This document shows, piece after piece, positions 28,469-38,221 of a stretch of 64,000 nt of DNA. Position numbers and translations under genes: made by a program. Position 1 is the first letter of the stretch; each line of letters begins with the position of its first letter. The DNA is from Sporosarcina luteola (GTDB lineage: Bacteria > Bacillota > Bacilli > Bacillales_A > Planococcaceae): the NCBI GenBank assembly GCA_014204635.1, contig JACHLS010000002.1, positions 186,001 through 250,000 of the forward strand. Reading direction: 5' to 3'. The notes beneath the pieces are model-generated. The model searched no databases. It was not told the origin of the DNA and worked only from the letters and a program-made list of their open reading frames with translations.

Positions 28469-28494
28469 TTGCGGGGAAGATGCCTCCCCCGCAA
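28469..28494. promoter_or_regulatory. Hairpin between ureD and nikB
   Basis: TTGCGGGG and CCCCGCAA (28469-28476 with 28487-28494) form a GC-rich stem. No T-run follows, so it is more likely an mRNA-stabilising or partial-attenuation structure than a full terminator. Confidence 0.5.
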
Positions 28495-28501
28495 ACAACC
28501 A

Positions 28502-29326
28502 TTAATATTTACGTAAGAAACTTGGTTTTGTCTCGAACCATTCTTCTGTAATAAGCAGATGACACTTCGAGAACAGCTGCTCGAGTAATTGTGTTGAATT
28601 GGCTACGATGCGGATCGTTACACCAGGTATCGGTAATTTTGAGAGTCCCACTTTATAGTCATCTGTATTTTCATAAATAGCCTCATAAAGGCGGTCTATT
28701 AAACTGTTATCCACCTTTTCGCCAATAATGAACATCGAACCTAAATGCGTATAACCTTCCATGTAACCTAATCCATGCAGCTCCTGCTTAGAAGGGGTTA
28801 ATTTCAAATGATCATACACGACGAGCTCTTCATCCATATACATTTCATTGATCAGCTGAACCGATTCATAACTGAAATGTTTTCCTTCTGGACACCAACC
28901 AGGGGTGATGATGTCCGAGTAAAGGAGGGCAGACGTGCGATCCATACGGAATACATTCTTTTGTTTATACTTGGCATCACGGTAGGCAATTAACGGGTCA
29001 GGCAAATATTCTAAGTAACTGCCGTCCTTGATGATAATTTCCGCTTCTTGATAGGCGTGATCGTTAGGCGTCTTATACACCTTCGTAGAAGATTGGGTGG
29101 TAATCGTGGCACGCGCTTGTTTTTCAAGAGCAAACTGCATTTTGTAACGATCACCATCCAAATAGCCGCCGCCTGGGTTTAAAATGTAATAGCAAACCTG
29201 GCCGGAATCATCTAAATAGATAGGCCGCATCACCTTTAGTGCACCTTGGAAGTATGCATCCTTTGCGATCGTTCTGCCTTTCTTCTCCTCCAGCTTCAGT
29301 TGGAGTTCTCCCGTCATTTGCACCAT
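28502..29326 (-). CDS. ureD: Urease accessory protein UreD
   Basis: This 274-aa UreD/UreH scaffold protein has the family motifs YILNPGGGYLDGDRY, ITTQSSTKVYKT and YLPDPLIAYRDAKY. With UreF and UreG it forms the complex that loads nickel into apo-urease. It begins one base after the ureG stop, the tightest spacing in the operon. A Met three codons in is an alternative start. Confidence 0.94.
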   Translation of the reverse strand: MVQMTGELQLKLEEKKGRTIAKDAYFQGALKVMRPIYLDDSGQVCYYILNPGGGYLDGDRYKMQFALEKQARATITTQSSTKVYKTPNDHAYQEAEIIIKDGSYLEYLPDPLIAYRDAKYKQKNVFRMDRTSALLYSDIITPGWCPEGKHFSYESVQLINEMYMDEELVVYDHLKLTPSKQELHGLGYMEGYTHLGSMFIIGEKVDNSLIDRLYEAIYENTDDYKVGLSKLPIPGVTIRIVANSTQLLEQLFSKCHLLITEEWFETKPSFLRKY

Positions 29327-29327
29327 A

Positions 29328-29939
29328 TTACGACAGTCCTTGTAAGAGTGCGTTTTCGCGGATCCATTGGATGACTTTGTCCAATCCCTCGTCCTTTTTT
29401 AAATTGGTGAAAACAAACGGTCTGTCGCCGCGGAACACTTTTGTATCGGATTCCATGACTTCCAGGCTTGCACCGACATGAGGTGCAAGGTCCGTCTTAT
29501 TGATAATGAATAAATCCGATTTGATCATCCCTTGACCGCCTTTGCGCGGGATTTTTTCACCTTGCGCCACGTCGATTATATATATGGAGAAGTCTACAAG
29601 CTCTGGACTGAATGTAGCGGCTAAATTGTCACCGCCACTTTCCACGAATATAAGCTCGACATCAGGATGCCGTTCTTTTAATTCTTCGATTGCCGCAAAG
29701 TTCATCGATGCATCTTCTCGAATCGCTGTATGAGGACACCCTCCCGTTTCGACACCGATGATCCTGTCTTCCGGAAGGACACCATTTTGCATCAGGAACT
29801 TTGCATCTTCCTTGGTATAAATATCGTTTGTCACAACGGCCATACTGATTTCGCCGTCCATGTGGCGCGTTACTTTTTCTACAAGCATCGTTTTACCGGC
29901 CCCAACTGGACCACCAACTCCAATTCTAATCGGTTCCAT
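29328..29939 (-). CDS. ureG: Urease accessory GTPase UreG
   Basis: This 203-aa SIMIBI-class GTPase has P-loop GGPVGAGKT at residues 8-16, the nickel-binding Cys-Pro-His in [31 protein letters not shown], and [10 protein letters not shown] for guanine recognition. GTP-dependent UreG carries nickel from UreE to the UreDF-urease complex. Length is standard. Confidence 0.97.
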   Translation of the reverse strand: MEPIRIGVGGPVGAGKTMLVEKVTRHMDGEISMAVVTNDIYTKEDAKFLMQNGVLPEDRIIGVETGGCPHTAIREDASMNFAAIEELKERHPDVELIFVESGGDNLAATFSPELVDFSIYIIDVAQGEKIPRKGGQGMIKSDLFIINKTDLAPHVGASLEVMESDTKVFRGDRPFVFTNLKKDEGLDKVIQWIRENALLQGLS

Positions 29940-29967
29940 CCAAACACTTCCTTTTCATTTTTCTGCC

Positions 29968-30654
29968 TTATGACATGAAAATCCGGATGCCTACCCGTTC
30001 GTGCTGCATTTGCGCCAGCTCCAAACCAGGGGAGACAATGCCAAAATCATCAGGATCTATTGTTTTTATTTTCTCGGTTGCATCCAGCAAGGTGTCTTGA
30101 AATTGTTGAATCACTTGCTGTCCTGCCGTCTGTCCGAGCGGAATAGCCCGTACAGCGTTTTGAACAAGACTGGAGACAACAGAATATAAGTAATAAAGAA
30201 TGGTTGATTCAGAAGAAACTCCTAGATGGTGACCGACAATTGTAAATACAATCGCAGGGTGACCATAGGCCTCTTTGTTGCGGATTTTTTCCGTATATGT
30301 AGCCAAGAGGGGAATATCGTAAAGTGACTGGACCAGTTTCAACATACCTTCACCAATTCGTTTTGTGCCTTCTCTTGATTCTCTAGGAAGGTTTTGGACC
30401 GTAAGCAGACGGTCCATTTCCCAGATTTGCGCCTGCCGGCCATCTTTCAAAGCTTCGTAGACGATCCGGCATGCAAGCCCGTCTGAATAGACAAGCTGCT
30501 CGTTCACGTAGACAGTAAGCCATTGCAGAAATGTATATTGATCAAAGATTTTATCTTCTTGGATGTAGGTTTCCATTCCGTAAGAGTGGCTAAATGCCCC
30601 AGTGGGAAAATTGGAATCGCACAGTTGAAATAGGGAAAGAAGACTCTTAGTCAT
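29968..30654 (-). CDS. ureF: Urease accessory protein UreF
   Basis: This 228-aa all-helical accessory protein opens with the family signature [19 protein letters not shown] and has [14 protein letters not shown] and [12 protein letters not shown] later. UreF bridges UreD and UreG and gates GTP hydrolysis. Its start overlaps the end of ureE by 8 bases. Confidence 0.95.
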   Translation of the reverse strand: MTKSLLSLFQLCDSNFPTGAFSHSYGMETYIQEDKIFDQYTFLQWLTVYVNEQLVYSDGLACRIVYEALKDGRQAQIWEMDRLLTVQNLPRESREGTKRIGEGMLKLVQSLYDIPLLATYTEKIRNKEAYGHPAIVFTIVGHHLGVSSESTILYYLYSVVSSLVQNAVRAIPLGQTAGQQVIQQFQDTLLDATEKIKTIDPDDFGIVSPGLELAQMQHERVGIRIFMS

Positions 30655-31102
30655 GGCTATGACCGATATGACGGAAAGCTTGTTTCACTTTCCGTTCCTC
30701 TCGTTGATAAGGGATTTCAAGCTGCTGCAATAGCTCTTCCACAAGATAATCATACTGAACGAGCATTTCATCCCCTTCGAATTGGGCAGGGAGATGACGG
30801 TTCCCCAGTTGGTGGGCGATCGTTCCCATTTCATGGATTGTTCGTGGTTGAATGACGAGTAAGTCATCCGACATCACATCAACAACGATCATATTTTTAT
30901 CATCCATGAACAGCACATCACCAGCGACCAGATCACGGGGATTCCGTAAACGAATACCAAGTTCGTTTCCGTGATCTGTTTTGACACGCTGGATGCGTTT
31001 TACAAGGTCGCTGCTCTCCAGGTAGACCTTTTCAATATGGCGTTTTTTAATTTCTTCATGCTCCATCTCATCCACATTTGACACAATCGATTCAATTATC
31101 AC
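30647..31102 (-). CDS. ureE: Urease nickel chaperone UreE
   Basis: This 151-aa protein has an N-terminal peptide-binding domain and a C-terminal metal-binding domain containing [16 protein letters not shown] and a short His tail (HIGHSHD). The tail has only three histidines, fewer than in Klebsiella UreE but normal for Bacillaceae. It binds nickel at the dimer interface and passes it to UreG. It starts 12 bases after ureC. Confidence 0.93.
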   Translation of the reverse strand: MIIESIVSNVDEMEHEEIKKRHIEKVYLESSDLVKRIQRVKTDHGNELGIRLRNPRDLVAGDVLFMDDKNMIVVDVMSDDLLVIQPRTIHEMGTIAHQLGNRHLPAQFEGDEMLVQYDYLVEELLQQLEIPYQREERKVKQAFRHIGHSHD

Positions 31103-31114
31103 TATGACTTCACC

Positions 31115-32827
31115 TCAAAATAGGAAATATCGTTGCCCTAATGGCACTTCTGTTGCTGGTTCGGACGTAATGCGTTTGCCATCAACAAACACTTCATACG
31201 TCTGGGGATCTACCTTTAATTCCGGTGTTTCAGAATTTAATTTCATATCTTTCTTCGTTAACGTCCGGATTCCTTTGACAGGCAGGATCATTTTCTGGAG
31301 TCCGAGCTGTTCATGGACTTTATTTTCAAAAGCTGATTGCGAAATAAAGGTAATTGATGTGCTTCCTAACGCTTTGCCATATTGGCCATACATTGGCCGG
31401 TAGATGACAGGCTGTGGAGTCGGAATGGAAGCATTTGCATCTCCCATCAGGCTTTGGACGATAAAGCCGTTTTTCAAGACCATTTCCGGTTTGACACCGA
31501 AAAAAGCAGGGTCCCAGAGGACGAGGTCAGCAATTTTGCCAACTTCGACTGAACCGACATACTCGGAAACGCCATGAGTGATTGCCGGATTGATTGTATA
31601 TTTGGCAATGTATCGTTTCACCCGATTGTTATCGCAATGTTCATGGTCTCCCTCCAAGTAGCCCCGATCTTTTTTCATCTTATGGGCAACCTGCCATGTG
31701 CGAATAATGACTTCGCCAATACGTCCCATTGCTTGAGCATCGGAGCTCGTCATGCTGAAAATGCCCATGTCTTGGAGGATATCTTCCGCTGCGATTGTTT
31801 CTCTCCGAATCCGAGAGTCGGCGAATGCCACATCCTCAGGAACAGATGGATTTAAATGATGGCAAACCATTAGCATGTCCAAGTGTTCATCCAACGTGTT
31901 CACTGTGAAGGGGAGCGTTGGGCTGGTGGAAGAAGGGAGGACATTCATATAACTCGCCGATTCAATCAAGTCCGGTGCGTGGCCTCCGCCGGCTCCTTCA
32001 GTATGATACATATGAATGACCCGATTTTTCAGTGCCGCCATTGTATTTTCAACAAACCCGCTTTCATTCAGCGTATCGGCGTGCAATGCGACTTGGACAT
32101 CATATTCATCAGCAACACGCAGGGCATGATCAATGGCAGATGGCGTAGCACCCCAGTCTTCATGCACTTTCAGACCGATGACCCCGGCACGCACTTGCTC
32201 GGCTAACGGCTCCGTGCTGGCAGCCTGTCCTTTGCTCGTTAACCCGATATTGATCGGCAACCCGTCAATTGCTTCCAGCATCCGATGAATATTCCATACG
32301 CCTGGTGTGGCTGTCGTTGCTCGTGAACCAGCGGAAGGACCAGTCCCACCGCCGATGAGAGTCGTTAACCCGGCGGCCAAAGCAACATCAACTTGCTCTG
32401 GATTGATGAAGTGGACATGAGTATCAAGTCCGCCCGCAGTGACAATTCTTCCTTCGCCGGCAATGATTTCAGTTCCAGAGCCAATGACGATATCGACTCC
32501 GTCCATCACAAGAGGGTTTCCCGCTTTGCCGATACCGGAGATTTTTCCATCACGGATACCGATATCCGCCTTATAAATCCCTGTATAATCAACGATTACC
32601 GCATTGGTAATAACGGTGTCCGGAATTCCATCGCCGCGTGTGGCAAGTGGGTTTTGACCCATCCCGTCCCGGATTACTTTACCGCCGCCAAAAACAACTT
32701 CATCTCCGTGGGAGGTGTAATCTTTCTCAATTTGGATATATAAATCAGTATCAGCCAATCGAACAGAGTCGCCCGTCGTGGGGCCATATAGTTCGGTATA
32801 TTGTTTTCGAGACATTTTGAAACTCAT
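31115..32827 (-). CDS. ureC: Urease alpha subunit (catalytic)
   Basis: This 570-aa catalytic subunit hydrolyses urea to ammonia and carbamate. Nickel ligands and active-site residues are visible: the HVHFINPEQ pair of His, the carbamylated Lys in GLKVHEDWG, the histidines of [14 protein letters not shown] and [15 protein letters not shown], the mobile-flap Cys-His in [13 protein letters not shown], and the late Asp in SSDAQAMGR. Length and motifs match Sporosarcina and Bacillus UreC. It overlaps ureB by 4 bases. Confidence 0.98.
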   Translation of the reverse strand: MSFKMSRKQYTELYGPTTGDSVRLADTDLYIQIEKDYTSHGDEVVFGGGKVIRDGMGQNPLATRGDGIPDTVITNAVIVDYTGIYKADIGIRDGKISGIGKAGNPLVMDGVDIVIGSGTEIIAGEGRIVTAGGLDTHVHFINPEQVDVALAAGLTTLIGGGTGPSAGSRATTATPGVWNIHRMLEAIDGLPINIGLTSKGQAASTEPLAEQVRAGVIGLKVHEDWGATPSAIDHALRVADEYDVQVALHADTLNESGFVENTMAALKNRVIHMYHTEGAGGGHAPDLIESASYMNVLPSSTSPTLPFTVNTLDEHLDMLMVCHHLNPSVPEDVAFADSRIRRETIAAEDILQDMGIFSMTSSDAQAMGRIGEVIIRTWQVAHKMKKDRGYLEGDHEHCDNNRVKRYIAKYTINPAITHGVSEYVGSVEVGKIADLVLWDPAFFGVKPEMVLKNGFIVQSLMGDANASIPTPQPVIYRPMYGQYGKALGSTSITFISQSAFENKVHEQLGLQKMILPVKGIRTLTKKDMKLNSETPELKVDPQTYEVFVDGKRITSEPATEVPLGQRYFLF

Positions 32828-33147
32828 TCATCGCACCCCTTTTCAAGAGATCCGTCTACTTTGTTGTTAAATCCGTAAACCTTGCGCTCGCCGGCATAAT
32901 CGACCAGCTCGACTTCCTTTTCATCTCCCGGCTCGAAGCGGACGGCCGCGCCAGCAGGGACATTGAGACGTTTGCCATAAGCTTCTTTTCTTGTAAACTG
33001 TAACGCTTCATTCACTTCGTAGAAATGATAATGAGATCCGATTTGGACAGGGCGGTCGCCGGTATTTTTCACAGAAAGCTTGGAGGCTTCTCTGCCCGCA
33101 TTGCAAAGGATATCTTCATCTTTTAGGATAATTTCACCTGGTTTCAT
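32824..33147 (-). CDS. ureB: Urease beta subunit
   Basis: This 107-aa beta subunit has [19 protein letters not shown] at the start, the core [17 protein letters not shown], and [12 protein letters not shown]. It packs against the alpha subunit in the (alpha-beta-gamma)3 enzyme. Separate ureA and ureB genes are the common Gram-positive arrangement. The acidic C-terminus ends in CDE. Confidence 0.97.
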   Translation of the reverse strand: MKPGEIILKDEDILCNAGREASKLSVKNTGDRPVQIGSHYHFYEVNEALQFTRKEAYGKRLNVPAGAAVRFEPGDEKEVELVDYAGERKVYGFNNKVDGSLEKGCDE

Positions 33148-33163
33148 TCGTCTCCTCCTCTGT

Positions 33164-33466
33164 TTATTTGATTGGGTGATGCACAGTGACTAGTTTTGTC
33201 CCGTCTGGGAATGTTGCCTCCACTTGCACATCTTCAATCATTTCGGGAACCCCTTCCATGACATCCTCACTGGACAAAATGGTCGCCCCGAATTGCATGA
33301 GCTCTGCTACCGATTTGCCGTCTCGGGCACCTTCCAAAACCTCATGCGTAATCAGGGCTACTGCCTCGGGATGATTCAACTTCAGCCCTCTCTCCCTACG
33401 TCGTCTGGCCACATCAGCTGCAACGACTATCAGTAGCTTGTCAATTTCACGTGGCGATAAATGCAA
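33164..33466 (-). CDS. ureA: Urease gamma subunit
   Basis: This 100-aa gamma subunit starts the operon. Motifs are [34 protein letters not shown], and the C-terminal [25 protein letters not shown] precedes the start. The 240 bases upstream hold the promoter shared with the divergent urea transporter. Confidence 0.97.
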   Translation of the reverse strand: MHLSPREIDKLLIVVAADVARRRRERGLKLNHPEAVALITHEVLEGARDGKSVAELMQFGATILSSEDVMEGVPEMIEDVQVEATFPDGTKLVTVHHPIK

Positions 33467-33725
33467 TGTTACCCCTCCTTTAAATATGTATACTTTTAGT
33501 AAGTAGGCACACTACCTAATACTCCCCAATAATTTCCTGAATAAACGAAGATATATGTAATTAGCCCCTTTTGTTCAGAAGTTTTTACATAATTGATTCA
33601 TAACTCATTCGAATCTGATTAATTAATAGGTATTATAAAAAATACATAAAAAGGATAAGGGACGGAAGTGGGTTAGAGAAGTGTATCGTTGGGTAGGAAA
33701 GCAGTAGTGAATGAAGAAGGGAATC
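33467..33725. promoter_or_regulatory. Divergent control region of urease operon and urea transporter
   Basis: About 260 AT-rich bases between the divergent genes. An imperfect inverted pair TGTTC...TTTACA at 33572-33589 resembles but does not match the GlnR/TnrA site (18 instead of 17 bases). I cannot name a firm operator. Confidence 0.4.
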
Positions 33726-34673
33726 ATGTCAATGCAAACTAGTGAAGCTCGCCCGGGGGGCAATCGACTGCTTTCGTTTTTTATTGTTTCGTTAAAAGGG
33801 GTATCTCAAGTCATCTTAATAGAAAATGCGGTGACTGGGTTTTTCATTTTGGCTGCGATCCTGACAACATCAATCGAACTGGGTATCATCGCTTTCATAT
33901 CGTCGATCATTGGAACTCTTGTGGGACAGTTTGGCGGTGCGGATCCTAAGTATGTTCATCAAGGTTTGTTCGGATACAATTCCGTATTGACGGGGCTAGC
34001 TGTGACATTGTTTTTAACAGGACCTTTTAGTTGGGCAATTGCTTTATTCGGTGCCATGATTGCTGCGATTTTTACTGCCGCTATGATGAATCTTTTCAAA
34101 AATATTGGACTTCCCGTTTTGACGTTTCCATTTATTTTACTAACATGGATTGTATTATTGGCCTCCTTCCGTCTGAAGACATTCAACATCACGAATGAAC
34201 TCGTACCGCAGGATTTATCCCATTGGAAACTGGAAACGGCAGGGCATATTAATTGGTGGGATGCTTTTATTAGCGGAATCGGCCAAATCTTCTTCTTGCA
34301 AGGGTCGATTGCAGGGATTCTACTATTCTTTGGTCTATTCTGGGCGGGATGGCGGTTTGGTTTCTATGCCATTGCCGGTAACGTGGTAGCTGTGGCGGGG
34401 GCATTTCTATTGGGAGGAGAGCATACGCTAATTGATTTAGGGCTGTACGGATACAATGCTATTTTAACTGTTATCGCAGTAGGGATTGTGTTTAAAGAGG
34501 GGAAACGGCCGCTCGCTCCTGTATCTGCCACGATCGCCTCATTTTTAACGGTCCCGCTCATTGCAAGTGTCGATACATGGCTTTTGCCCTTTGGGCTTTC
34601 TGCATTCACAATGCCATTTGTTATTAGTACTTGGTTGTTTGTAGGAGCCAGGAAGGTATTGAATCAATTGTAA
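33726..34673 (+). CDS. Urea transporter (UT family)
   Basis: This membrane protein of about 315 aa has ten hydrophobic segments in two homologous halves. The signature NxGLPVLTFPF near residue 135 and its counterpart near the C-terminus (WLLPFGLSAFTMPF), together with GLFGYNSVLTGLA and LYGYNAILTVIA, are the duplicated selectivity-filter regions of urea channels such as Yersinia Yut. It faces away from the urease operon and should supply its substrate. Three nearby starts (33711, 33726, 33732) are possible; AAGGGA favours one of the later two. Confidence 0.9.
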   Translation: MSMQTSEARPGGNRLLSFFIVSLKGVSQVILIENAVTGFFILAAILTTSIELGIIAFISSIIGTLVGQFGGADPKYVHQGLFGYNSVLTGLAVTLFLTGPFSWAIALFGAMIAAIFTAAMMNLFKNIGLPVLTFPFILLTWIVLLASFRLKTFNITNELVPQDLSHWKLETAGHINWWDAFISGIGQIFFLQGSIAGILLFFGLFWAGWRFGFYAIAGNVVAVAGAFLLGGEHTLIDLGLYGYNAILTVIAVGIVFKEGKRPLAPVSATIASFLTVPLIASVDTWLLPFGLSAFTMPFVISTWLFVGARKVLNQL

Positions 34674-34715
34674 ACGTGCCGTTCCGATCATTTATTCAGA
34701 ATTTTAAAAAGGAAT

Positions 34716-34740
34716 GTGTATTTTAACTGACAACGGGTAT
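34716..34740 (+). promoter_or_regulatory. Possible SigB-type promoter
   Basis: GTGTAT (34716-34721), 13-base spacer and GGGTAT (34735-34740) resemble the SigB consensus, 41 bases before the small gene at 34782. The -10 is perfect, the -35 weaker. Confidence 0.5.
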
Positions 34741-34781
34741 GTTTAACTAGTACACAATAAAACGGAAGGAGAGTGGATTGG

Positions 34782-34994
34782 TTGAAACAGATTGAGGTAA
34801 AACCGATGTTTGAAGGCCAAATTCATGAGAGACAACAATTCAAGGTAACCATTGACGGAAACGATTACCAAGGAATCTACCATGAAGGAGATATCGACTG
34901 GTTCCACCCACACCCTGAAAAAGACTTATCAGACGATCATGTGGATTATGTCGAATCCCAGGTCCATGGTTTCATGAAAGAAAACAACCAGTAA
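34782..34994 (+). CDS. Small YheE-like (DUF5342) protein
   Basis: This protein of about 70 aa has a TTG start at 34782, placed 10 bases after GGAAGGAG; the GTG at 34773 is too close to that site. The pattern IEVKPMFEGQ, YQGIYHEGDIDWFHPHPEK resembles small Bacillus proteins of the YheE type, whose role is unknown. It has no signal peptide. It is monocistronic between a possible SigB promoter and a terminator. Family assignment is from memory of the motif and is moderate. Confidence 0.7.
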   Translation: MKQIEVKPMFEGQIHERQQFKVTIDGNDYQGIYHEGDIDWFHPHPEKDLSDDHVDYVESQVHGFMKENNQ

Positions 34995-35000
34995 AGCACT

Positions 35001-35037
35001 AAGGTTCTTGAGAGATTTATCTCTGAAGAACCTTTTT
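35001..35037 (+). terminator. Terminator of the YheE-like gene
   Basis: AAGGTTCTT/AAGAACCTT with an inner AGAGA/TCTCT stem, followed by TTTTT. Confidence 0.92.
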
Positions 35038-35076
35038 TATATCTGTATACACGTAATCTATTGAATCTACGTTACC

Positions 35077-35238
35077 CTACTTGAAACAATCCGAGCAGTA
35101 GATGTCACTCTTTTTCTTTAAATATGCTCTAATTTCTACCATTACCTGATGTTTTGGTGCTTCCATTTTGGCATAGATCTCTTCACCGGGTTGAACTTCT
35201 CGCTTGCAATTGGAACAATAAAGTTTACGTTCAAACAA
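35077..35238 (-). CDS. Small zinc-ribbon protein (53 aa)
   Basis: This short gene reads MFERKLYCSNCKREV, then a basic and acidic middle, then IYCSDCFK. Two C-x2-C pairs, about 40 residues apart, form a typical zinc-ribbon or rubredoxin-like knuckle. The start is TTG at 35238, preceded by GTGAGGAT at 9-10 bases and immediately by a stop codon in frame, which fixes it. Similar 50-60 aa zinc-ribbon proteins, sometimes mis-annotated as iron-transport proteins, occur in Bacillaceae. Function is unknown. Confidence 0.75.
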   Translation of the reverse strand: MFERKLYCSNCKREVQPGEEIYAKMEAPKHQVMVEIRAYLKKKSDIYCSDCFK

Positions 35239-35363
35239 TTAAATCAAATCCTCACGTTTTAGTTAGTTGAGTCTTTCTAAGTAATTACGATTGTAGAACT
35301 CTGCACTGTTACAATCATGTGACCGTTCGTATCCGATTTGACATCTCTCGAATATGCCTACAG

Positions 35364-35891
35364 TGCGCTCGAAATGCTCGTATTTGCCGGGAGACCGCTC
35401 GTATCTGGTCGAGAAGCGCTCGTATTTGCCAGGAGACCGCTCGTATCTGGTAGAGAACCGCTCATATTTGCCGGGCGACCGCTCGTATCTGGTAGAGAAC
35501 CGCTCATATTTGCCGGGAGACCGCTCGTATCCGATAGAGAACCGCTCGTATTTGCTGAGACCGCTCGTATCTGGTCGAGAAGCGCTCGTATTTGCCGGGA
35601 GACCGCTCGTATCTGGTCGAGAAGCGCTCGTATTTGCCGGGAGACCGCTCGTATCTGGTAGAGAAGCGCTCATATTTGCCAGGAGACCGCTCGTATCTGG
35701 TAGAGAACCGCTCATATTTGCCGGGAGACCGCTCGTATCAGGTAGAGAACCGCTCATATATGCCAGGAGACCGCTCGTATCTGGTCGAGAAGCGCTCGTA
35801 TTTGCCAGGAGACCGCTCGTATCTGGTCGAGAAGCGCTCATATATGCCAGGAGACCGCTCGTATCTAGTTTAGAACCACTCGTATTTGCCA
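35364..35891. repeat. Large tandem array of 42-bp units (two 21-bp half-units)
   Basis: Twenty-five half-units share a CTC(G/A)TAT core. They alternate between a form close to GGGAGACCGCTCGTATCTG and a form close to TAGAGAACCGCTCATATTTG, giving a 42-bp period. Copies are 80-100 percent alike; one has a 3-base deletion. Because 21 is divisible by 3, long frames stay open on both strands, but their peptides (RSYLPGD/RSYLVEK; DTSGLLA/NTSASRP) have no ribosome site or signal and look like by-products. The half-unit core resembles that of the array at 14541. Confidence 0.9.
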
Positions 35892-36024
35892 GCGCCCTGT
35901 CCGTTGACACCTCTCGGCCACGCAAGAGGCGTCGTATTTTGATTTGTTTTGGAAGAGGATCGCCCGTTACTGTCCTCGATCGCATGCTTTAGGAACTGTT
36001 CGCTTTGCCAGTGTACTGTTTCGT

Positions 36025-36450
36025 CTACAAATTCCTTTCCTCGCCCTGTAACTCTTCAGGTGTCACCGGGTCATAACCGCCATAGCGGCTGTCATCAGCA
36101 ACCTGCTCCAATACGGAATCCTTGTTCACCGTGCCGTTAATGTAAAGAAGGATGGCGCCGTCTTGAACAGCATCAAAATAGAGTTTCGCCTCATCATCTG
36201 TGAATCCGGCATCCTCCAGCATGCTTCGTACATTGTCTTCGCCTGCCATGAAGCCGAGGAATCGTTCAAACAGGGAAGAGGGCGTGTCATGGATGTCTTG
36301 GGATGTCCGGCTTTTCAACTCGGCGACAGCCAGGTCATCCTTCATGACGATATACATATCTTCCTCTTTCACGCCTTTCCTTTGCAATTCTTTTATTTTT
36401 GAAATCAACCGTTCCTGTGTCGGGAAACTTCCGATGAATGTTTTCTTCAT
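36025..36450 (-). CDS. YflT-domain general stress protein, short form
   Basis: This 141-aa protein is almost only a YflT domain: FIGSFPTQERLISKIKEL, the conserved SRTSQDIHDTPSSLFERFLG, MAGEDNVRSML, and a C-terminal strand AILLYING. The start at 36450 follows AAGGAGG; the longer frame reaches into the promoter. A SigB-type promoter precedes it. It lies at the edge of the large repeat array. Confidence 0.85.
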   Translation of the reverse strand: MKKTFIGSFPTQERLISKIKELQRKGVKEEDMYIVMKDDLAVAELKSRTSQDIHDTPSSLFERFLGFMAGEDNVRSMLEDAGFTDDEAKLYFDAVQDGAILLYINGTVNKDSVLEQVADDSRYGGYDPVTPEELQGEERNL

Positions 36451-36485
36451 GCTGTTGCCTCCTTGAAATTCTATGTACTGCCGAA

Positions 36486-36511
36486 ATACCCTTCTTGCCC
36501 TAAATGGAAAC
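36486..36511 (-). promoter_or_regulatory. SigB-type promoter of the second YflT gene
   Basis: Minus-strand GTTTCC (36511-36506), 14-base spacer, GGGTAT (36491-36486); the -10 is a perfect SigB match, 36 bases before the start codon. Confidence 0.78.
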
Positions 36512-36523
36512 AATATGACGAAT

Positions 36524-36556
36524 AAAAAAACACGCGCGATGGAAGTGCGCGCGTGT
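36524..36556 (-). terminator. Terminator of the transglutaminase gene
   Basis: ACACGCGCG/CGCGCGTGT (36530-36538 with 36548-36556) followed on the minus strand by seven T. Confidence 0.92.
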
Positions 36557-36559
36557 GCT

Positions 36560-37981
36560 TTATTTTACATAAAACGAGTGAGTTGTCCGTTTCGATTGAA
36601 TCTTACCGGTTGGTGTCCTTACATTTTCAATGGTTAACACATAGTTTTGATTTCGCTCGTAATCTCCGGCTGGCGGATAGACGAGAAGTTTTGTCGCATC
36701 TGTAGGGTGGATGGATACTCGAACTGGTATCGCTTTCCCCGCAGCTGATGTGACATAGACGTTTGTGTTCGTTGCGGATGCCGGATTGATTGCCATATTG
36801 AATGTAACCGTCCATATTTTTGTTGCGGCGACCCTGTCACCGATTGGAACTACGGGCTGCGTCTCCTCTTCTAGAAGAAGGGTTTCCTTTTGTCCCGTTT
36901 TCTCATTCAGGTAGGTTAGGACATTGCCGTCAATTTCGATGGCGGTGGAATGGACCGAGTTTAGCCGGGTCAGTTCGCTGCCATCCAGTCTCATTTTATA
37001 TAAGTACCCGCGATCCATGTAGTTGCTCAAGTAAATAGTGGAACCATACATAGCGAAGTAGGGAGCGCGAATGTTTCCGACGCGCTGTTTATTCGAACCA
37101 TCTATATTTATTTTATATAGTTTATCGTTATCGGTTTGATTGCTGAAATAAATAGTGTCACCTACGGTAACGTTTTGTCCTAATTCATGGAAGTAATGAT
37201 ACTTGGTACTTGTCGCCGCTGGATAATCGGCTTCTATCCACGTGTGATCTTTTCGAAGTTGCTCTGACGTGATGAGGAAGTAAGTGTATCGGCTATAGCC
37301 GGGCTTGTCCGGAACGGGATCGTCCCAAGTGATATCCATAAAGTACCATTGGTCATCCAGTTTGACAGCATTCCAGGAATGAAGTTCGCCGCCTGCAGAA
37401 CCGATGACAAACCGGTTTTCTATTCCCAGTTGATCTAGGAATAGCTGAGCCGCCTTGGTATACCCTTCGCAAACCGCCACGCCTTTCACTAGCGCACCAT
37501 AAGGCGTATAGGAATCTGGCGGTAGACTATTATTCTTTAGGTTTTCATAATCGTAAGCTACATGCAATGCCAAGTAGTCATGGATTGATTTGACTTGTTC
37601 CAACTTTGAATCGCCGGGTTGCGTGATTGTTTGGAGCACTTGAGCGACTTTTGCGTGCAATGTCTTTTGGTTTGCTCTCACTTCTTCGGGAGAAATGGAA
37701 TATGTAAATTGAATCTGTCCATCGGAACGTATGGATGCACCTTCATAGTATTGAATGTCTGGATTTTCCCAGACGACATTCTGAATGAGTTCCCCGACCT
37801 GTTTGTACGATAGTTCGGTTGTATCAAAATGACCTGTTGTCTGGCCGCTTAGAAGGGCAGTCTTTATCAGTTCGTAGGATGTGGCGGTCGAAGTAGAAGC
37901 TGCTTGGGACAAGAGTGGATATTGGAAAATTAACATCAAAACAAAAAATGCGACAGAGAAAATGACTGATGTACGTTTCAT
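36560..37981 (-). CDS. Secreted transglutaminase-like protein with Ig-like domain
   Basis: This 473-aa exported protein has a signal peptide (residues about 1-28, ending SQAAS). A transglutaminase-like domain follows with the catalytic triad Cys (VAVCEGY), His (GELHSWNAV) and Asp (FMDITWDDP). A middle region has DUF5050-like beta-propeller strands (DTIYFSNQTDNDKLYKINID, GSNKQRV). The last 100 residues look like an SbsA-type Ig domain (WTVTFNMAINPASATNTNVY). Related Bacillales proteins act at the cell surface as proteases or cross-linkers; the substrate is unknown. The start at 37981 follows GGAGG. Confidence 0.85.
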   Translation of the reverse strand: MKRTSVIFSVAFFVLMLIFQYPLLSQAASTSTATSYELIKTALLSGQTTGHFDTTELSYKQVGELIQNVVWENPDIQYYEGASIRSDGQIQFTYSISPEEVRANQKTLHAKVAQVLQTITQPGDSKLEQVKSIHDYLALHVAYDYENLKNNSLPPDSYTPYGALVKGVAVCEGYTKAAQLFLDQLGIENRFVIGSAGGELHSWNAVKLDDQWYFMDITWDDPVPDKPGYSRYTYFLITSEQLRKDHTWIEADYPAATSTKYHYFHELGQNVTVGDTIYFSNQTDNDKLYKINIDGSNKQRVGNIRAPYFAMYGSTIYLSNYMDRGYLYKMRLDGSELTRLNSVHSTAIEIDGNVLTYLNEKTGQKETLLLEEETQPVVPIGDRVAATKIWTVTFNMAINPASATNTNVYVTSAAGKAIPVRVSIHPTDATKLLVYPPAGDYERNQNYVLTIENVRTPTGKIQSKRTTHSFYVK

Positions 37982-38221
37982 GTTGTTCGCCTCCACTAGT
38001 AATATCGGTGCGCCAGATAGTTAGCTGAATAGCATCGGCAAAATAGTTTGTGATTATCAAAGTGTGAGAAAGGCATATTTCCATCCTTTACAAAACCTTA
38101 ACCCTCCCTTTAATTCCTATTAACAATGGACCTCTACAATGAAGTACTGCCCATCAGGAGGAATCCGTCCGAAATGAGCAGTGATGTTACGACGACTATG
38201 TATGAATCGGGAGGCATTGTA

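Noticed and set aside
33572..33589. GlnR/TnrA-like site upstream of ureA
   Set aside because: The arms resemble TGTNA/TNACA but the spacing is one base too long; kept only as a remark.
35364..35891. CRISPR array
   Set aside because: There are no unique spacers; the whole 42-bp unit repeats, and no cas gene is nearby. The same holds for 14541-14730.
35263..35985. 240-codon leftward frame over the repeat array
   Set aside because: The peptide merely repeats the 21-bp unit, has no ribosome site or signal sequence, and an equally long frame is open on the other strand.
35354..35992. 212-codon rightward frame over the repeat array
   Set aside because: Same reason: openness follows from a unit length divisible by 3; no start signal is seen.
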